The notes beneath the pieces were generated by a model. That model saw nothing but the letters and a program-made list of their open reading frames with translations. It was not told the DNA's origin and made no database searches. 9,173 bases of DNA from the NCBI GenBank assembly GCA_026195755.1, contig JAPHRL010000057.1:1-9173 (forward strand). The letters are read 5' to 3'. Shown piece after piece: positions 7,176 to 9,173 of this stretch. The stretch's first letter is position 1. Each line of letters starts with the position of its first letter. The DNA is from Kangiella sp. Lineage in GTDB: Bacteria; Pseudomonadota; Gammaproteobacteria; Enterobacterales; Kangiellaceae. Position numbers and translations under genes: made by a program.

Positions 7176-7291
7176 ATCATTGAAAAATTTTCTTCATTTT
7201 ACCCGCAAAGCGACCGATTATAAAACTGCTGATTTTGTAAACAGCATTTCTCATGTAATACTAAGGCCTTTTTTAAAGTTGCCGACGAAAT
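7176..7291. promoter_or_regulatory. Divergent intergenic region between the acyltransferase fusion and DUF423 genes
   Basis: This 116-bp gap separates two genes transcribed away from each other, so it should contain both promoters. On the minus strand there is a perfect TATAAT (7217-7222). On the plus strand TTGTAA (7235-7240) lies 15 bp before TAATAC (7256-7261) and 18 bp before TACTAA (7259-7264), both imperfect spacings. An imperfect palindrome, TGCTG (7227-7231) with CAGCA (7242-7246), lies between them and could be an operator, but that is speculation. Confidence 0.45.
7217..7222 (-). promoter_or_regulatory. Candidate -10 box for the acyltransferase fusion gene
   Basis: The minus strand reads a consensus TATAAT about 41 bp upstream of the ATG at 7175, which would give a leader of roughly 35 nt. 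The best hexamer near 17-bp spacing is poor (GCTGTT). A better -35-like TTTACA exists, but its spacing is only 13 bp. Confidence 0.4.
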
Positions 7292-7672
7292 ATGAAAAAG
7301 CATTTTATCTTACATGGGGCTATGTTTATGGCGCTTGGCGTAGCGCTCGGCGCTATGGGTTCGCATGCCTTGAGTTTAAACAGCGATATGCAAAGGCTAT
7401 TTGAGCTCGGCGTTCAATACCAGATCTATCATGCTTTAGGTCTGCTTGCTGTAGGGTTGATGTCAGGCTATCTGGCAAACCGCAAGGGAGAGTTAGCTGG
7501 CTGGTTAATGTTTGCAGGCATTGTGGGGTTTAGTGGTGGCCTGTATTTTTACGCATTGACGGGTAATGAGCTAATCCGTAAAGTTATTCCTTTTGGCGGA
7601 AGTCTATTGATAATAAGCTGGCTGGTCTTCTTCTGGGCCGTCTTAGCCAGCAAGGTGAACAACAAGAATTAA
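7292..7672 (+). CDS. DUF423 family membrane protein (YgdD/YwdK-like)
   Basis: This is a small inner-membrane protein of 126 residues with four predicted hydrophobic helices; the family has no established biochemical function. Conserved family features are visible: GAMGSHAL (20-27), H47 in the YQIYHALGLL segment, the AGWLMFAGIVGFSGGLY stretch (69-85), and IPFGGSLLIISW (99-110). The length is normal. The ATG at 7292 has a weak ribosome site, and the second in-frame Met (residue 11) would cut into the first helix, so the longer form is preferred. A TIGR02444-family gene follows after 30 bp on the same strand. The divergent neighbour is the acyltransferase fusion. The family call is secure, the role unknown. 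Confidence 0.9.
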   Translation: MKKHFILHGAMFMALGVALGAMGSHALSLNSDMQRLFELGVQYQIYHALGLLAVGLMSGYLANRKGELAGWLMFAGIVGFSGGLYFYALTGNELIRKVIPFGGSLLIISWLVFFWAVLASKVNNKN

Positions 7673-7702
7673 CACGCTCTAATCAACGAATGGGGTCAGT
7701 TG

Positions 7703-8209
7703 ATGGTTAAGGAACAGCTTTTACAGCATCACCAGGATAACTTCTGGGATTGGTCGTGCGTGTTTTATGAAGCGACGCAGAGCAAATCTTTGTTGCTCAA
7801 ATTGCAAGATAGCTATCAATTGAATGTCAATTATGTGCTGTTGGCTTTGTGGGCTGAGGAGCAGGGGATTGCCATGGATTCCGTCATCTGGAAAAAAGTC
7901 ATGCGCGATGGCCTGCAGGCTGCTGACGCTGTTTCGGGGCTTCGAAACAGGCGTCGTAAGGCCAAACATCTGGGGCAGAAGGATGAGTACAAAAAATTAT
8001 TAGCTCTTGAGCTAAAAGGCGAGAAACTGGTTCAACAACAAGCGGTTAAAAGCTTATTACCTTTTTGGCCCATTGTCCCAAACACCGTTGAACCAATGAG
8101 TAATTTACGGTTCTATATTCAAACTCAGGCACAGTCGCAAATTGAAGCGGATGAAGCCTTGCTGGAAGCTTCTGAACTAGGTGTAATAGTTCAAAAGTTA
8201 CAGGTTTAG
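7703..8209 (+). CDS. TIGR02444/DUF2390 family protein of unknown function
   Basis: This is a soluble, mostly helical 168-residue protein. The N-terminal part has the family pattern FWDWSCVFYE (14-23), then LLKLQDSYQLNVNYVLLALW (31-50), matching the remembered consensus of an aromatic start, an LQD motif and a V-N-x-L-L-x-x-x-W segment. A basic stretch RNRRRKAK (81-88) and a charged helix follow (about 94-115). There is no signal peptide or membrane segment. The ATG at 7703 is chosen because GGGG (7692-7695) lies 7 nt upstream; a TTG one codon earlier is less likely. The gene sits 30 bp after DUF423 and may share its transcript. No function is known to me for the family. Confidence 0.8.
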   Translation: MVKEQLLQHHQDNFWDWSCVFYEATQSKSLLLKLQDSYQLNVNYVLLALWAEEQGIAMDSVIWKKVMRDGLQAADAVSGLRNRRRKAKHLGQKDEYKKLLALELKGEKLVQQQAVKSLLPFWPIVPNTVEPMSNLRFYIQTQAQSQIEADEALLEASELGVIVQKLQV

Positions 8210-8220
8210 ACCTCGCATTT

Positions 8221-8251
8221 TGCAGGCGTCTCCTGCACAATGCCTGTTTTT
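8221..8251 (+). terminator. Possible intrinsic terminator, or two competing hairpins, after the TIGR02444 gene
   Basis: GCAGGC (8222-8227) can pair with GCCTGT (8242-8247), including one G-T pair, over a 14-nt loop and leading into TTTTT (8247-8251), as in a weak rho-independent terminator. The same 5' arm can instead form a tighter hairpin, TGCAGG (8221-8226) with CCTGCA (8232-8237), over a 5-nt loop. The two structures exclude each other. The stem is short, so confidence is low. Confidence 0.35.
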
Positions 8252-8262
8252 CAACCACTATT

Positions 8263-8267
8263 GGGGA
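8263..8267 (+). promoter_or_regulatory. Ribosome binding site supporting a GTG start for the FKBP gene
   Basis: GGGGA lies 8 nt before GTG at 8276. The in-frame ATG codons at 8288 and 8291 would be 20 nt or more away. This spacing favours the GTG as initiator. All options leave the signal peptide intact. Confidence 0.55.
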
Positions 8268-8275
8268 AAATATCA

Positions 8276-9173
8276 GTGAAACAACAAATGATGAAGAAAA
8301 CGACATTAGTATTGGCTCTAAGTGCGGCATTGGTCGCTTGTGAGCAGTCAGAGGACAAGAAAGAAAGCCCTTTACAGTCAGATGCAACTGAGCAAACCGC
8401 TGAGTTTAAAGGCGAATATGATAAAGCCGCTTATGCAATTGGAGTAAACTTCTCAAAGCAGATGGGCCAGAATTTTGAATCGCTTAAAGAGTACGGTGTT
8501 GAGATTGACCCTCAAATCGTAGCCGAAGGGATAAAAGATGGATTTGCGGGTAATGCCAAGTTGTCCGACGAAGAAGTGGATGCGCAAATGGATGCATTCC
8601 AAAGTAACTTGAACACTAAGATGGAAGAACATCAAGCTAAGCTAGAAGCCGAGGCGCAGCAAGAAGCTGAAGCGAATTTAGCTGAAGGTGCTGCCTACCG
8701 AGAAGAGTATGCTCAAAAAGAGGGTGTTGAAACCACTGAGTCCGGTTTGATGTATCGTGTAATTGAAGCGAGCGGTAGCGACCAAAGTCCGACTGCTAAA
8801 GATACCGTGAGAGTTCATTATCGTGGCACTTTCATTGATGGTAAAGAATTTGATAGTTCTTATGAGCGCAAACAACCAATCGACTTTCCTTTAGGTGGTG
8901 TGATTCCAGGTTGGACGGAAGGCGTTCAATTAATGAATGTCGGTGATAAATATGAGTTTGTGATCAAGCCTGAATTAGCTTATGGCGAAATGGATCGTGG
9001 CACTATTCCAGGTAATTCAACGCTCGTTTTTGAGGTGGAATTGCTTGATATCAACCCTACCGAGCCGGTTGCGGTCCCAGAGCCAACTGTCGAAGAGCAG
9101 GTTGAGGAGCAAGTAGAAGAAGTAGCTCAAGATGTAGAAAAGGCCGCTGAAGCGACTCAAGAGGCTGTTGAAG
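8276..9173 (+). CDS. Mip/FkpA-type FKBP peptidyl-prolyl isomerase lipoprotein (3' end beyond window)
   Basis: This periplasmic peptidyl-prolyl cis-trans isomerase is probably a folding factor for envelope proteins. A signal peptide ends in a lipobox, LVAC, with lipidated C22 (counting from the GTG) and Glu at +2, so outer-membrane sorting is likely. Residues about 48-112 resemble the FKBP N-terminal dimerisation domain (AYAIGVNFSKQM, then the G-V-E-I-D-P segment), followed by a long charged helix (about 112-148). The FKBP domain spans about 156-259 with a complete active site: Y182, F192, D193, F204, V209-I210, W213, Y236 and F252. After it comes an unusual Pro/Glu/Val-rich tail (260-299 and on), including a VEEQVEEQVEEV repeat, still open at the window edge. 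The gene begins 66 bp after the TIGR02444 stop. The start could instead be ATG 8288 or 8291. Confidence 0.92.
   Translation, partial: MKQQMMKKTTLVLALSAALVACEQSEDKKESPLQSDATEQTAEFKGEYDKAAYAIGVNFSKQMGQNFESLKEYGVEIDPQIVAEGIKDGFAGNAKLSDEEVDAQMDAFQSNLNTKMEEHQAKLEAEAQQEAEANLAEGAAYREEYAQKEGVETTESGLMYRVIEASGSDQSPTAKDTVRVHYRGTFIDGKEFDSSYERKQPIDFPLGGVIPGWTEGVQLMNVGDKYEFVIKPELAYGEMDRGTIPGNSTLVFEVELLDINPTEPVAVPEPTVEEQVEEQVEEVAQDVEKAAEATQEAVE

Noticed and set aside
7129..7404. Plus-strand 91-codon ORF over the divergent promoter region
   Set aside because: It overlaps the start of two well-supported genes and the intergenic region, in a different frame from DUF423, and matches no family.
7700..7702. TTG as the start codon of the TIGR02444 gene
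   Set aside because: An ATG follows immediately at 7703 with GGGG at 7 nt spacing, which is a better start.

Overview
The window looks like chromosomal DNA of a moderate-GC, probably marine gammaproteobacterium. The gene content and protein style suggest a Kangiella-like or alteromonad-like organism, but that placement is a guess from recall. The evidence is the assembly genes of an aa3-type haem-copper oxidase, an LPS-type glycosyltransferase and acyltransferase, a DinF-type MATE transporter and a Mip-like FKBP lipoprotein. No phage, transposase, CRISPR array, tRNA or rRNA is visible.

Layout. (1) 1-2810, plus strand: the end of a cytochrome c oxidase maturation operon. It holds the 3' end of an unidentified gene (1-78), haem A synthase ctaA (92-1201), haem O synthase ctaB (1194-2141, overlapping ctaA) and a SCO1/SenC copper chaperone (2160-2810). 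CtaB farnesylates haem b to haem O, CtaA oxidises haem O to haem A, and SCO helps deliver copper to the CuA site. (2) 2811-3231: a 421-bp gap without a convincing protein gene. It is largely filled by a hairpin-rich element that looks like a dispersed repeat. (3) 3232-5670, plus strand: a DinF-like MATE transporter followed after 30 bp by a GT9 (heptosyltransferase-like) glycosyltransferase. (4) 5676-7175, minus strand, tail to tail with the GT9 gene at 5 bp: an LpxL/HtrB-type acyltransferase fused to a degenerate Kdo-kinase/RfaP-like domain. (5) 7176-7291: a divergent intergenic region. (6) 7292-8209, plus strand: a DUF423 membrane protein and a TIGR02444/DUF2390 protein of unknown function. 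(7) 8276-end: a Mip/FkpA-type FKBP lipoprotein with an unusual acidic C-terminal tail, cut off by the window edge.

How the genes fit together: region 1 is one pathway. The GT9 gene and the acyltransferase-kinase fusion both point to lipid A or LPS core biosynthesis and may form a small envelope locus. The remaining genes are common single-gene families with no obvious joint role. The two items most worth a second look are the acyltransferase-pseudokinase fusion, which has lost two of the canonical kinase catalytic residues, and the structured intergenic element between the SCO and MATE genes.
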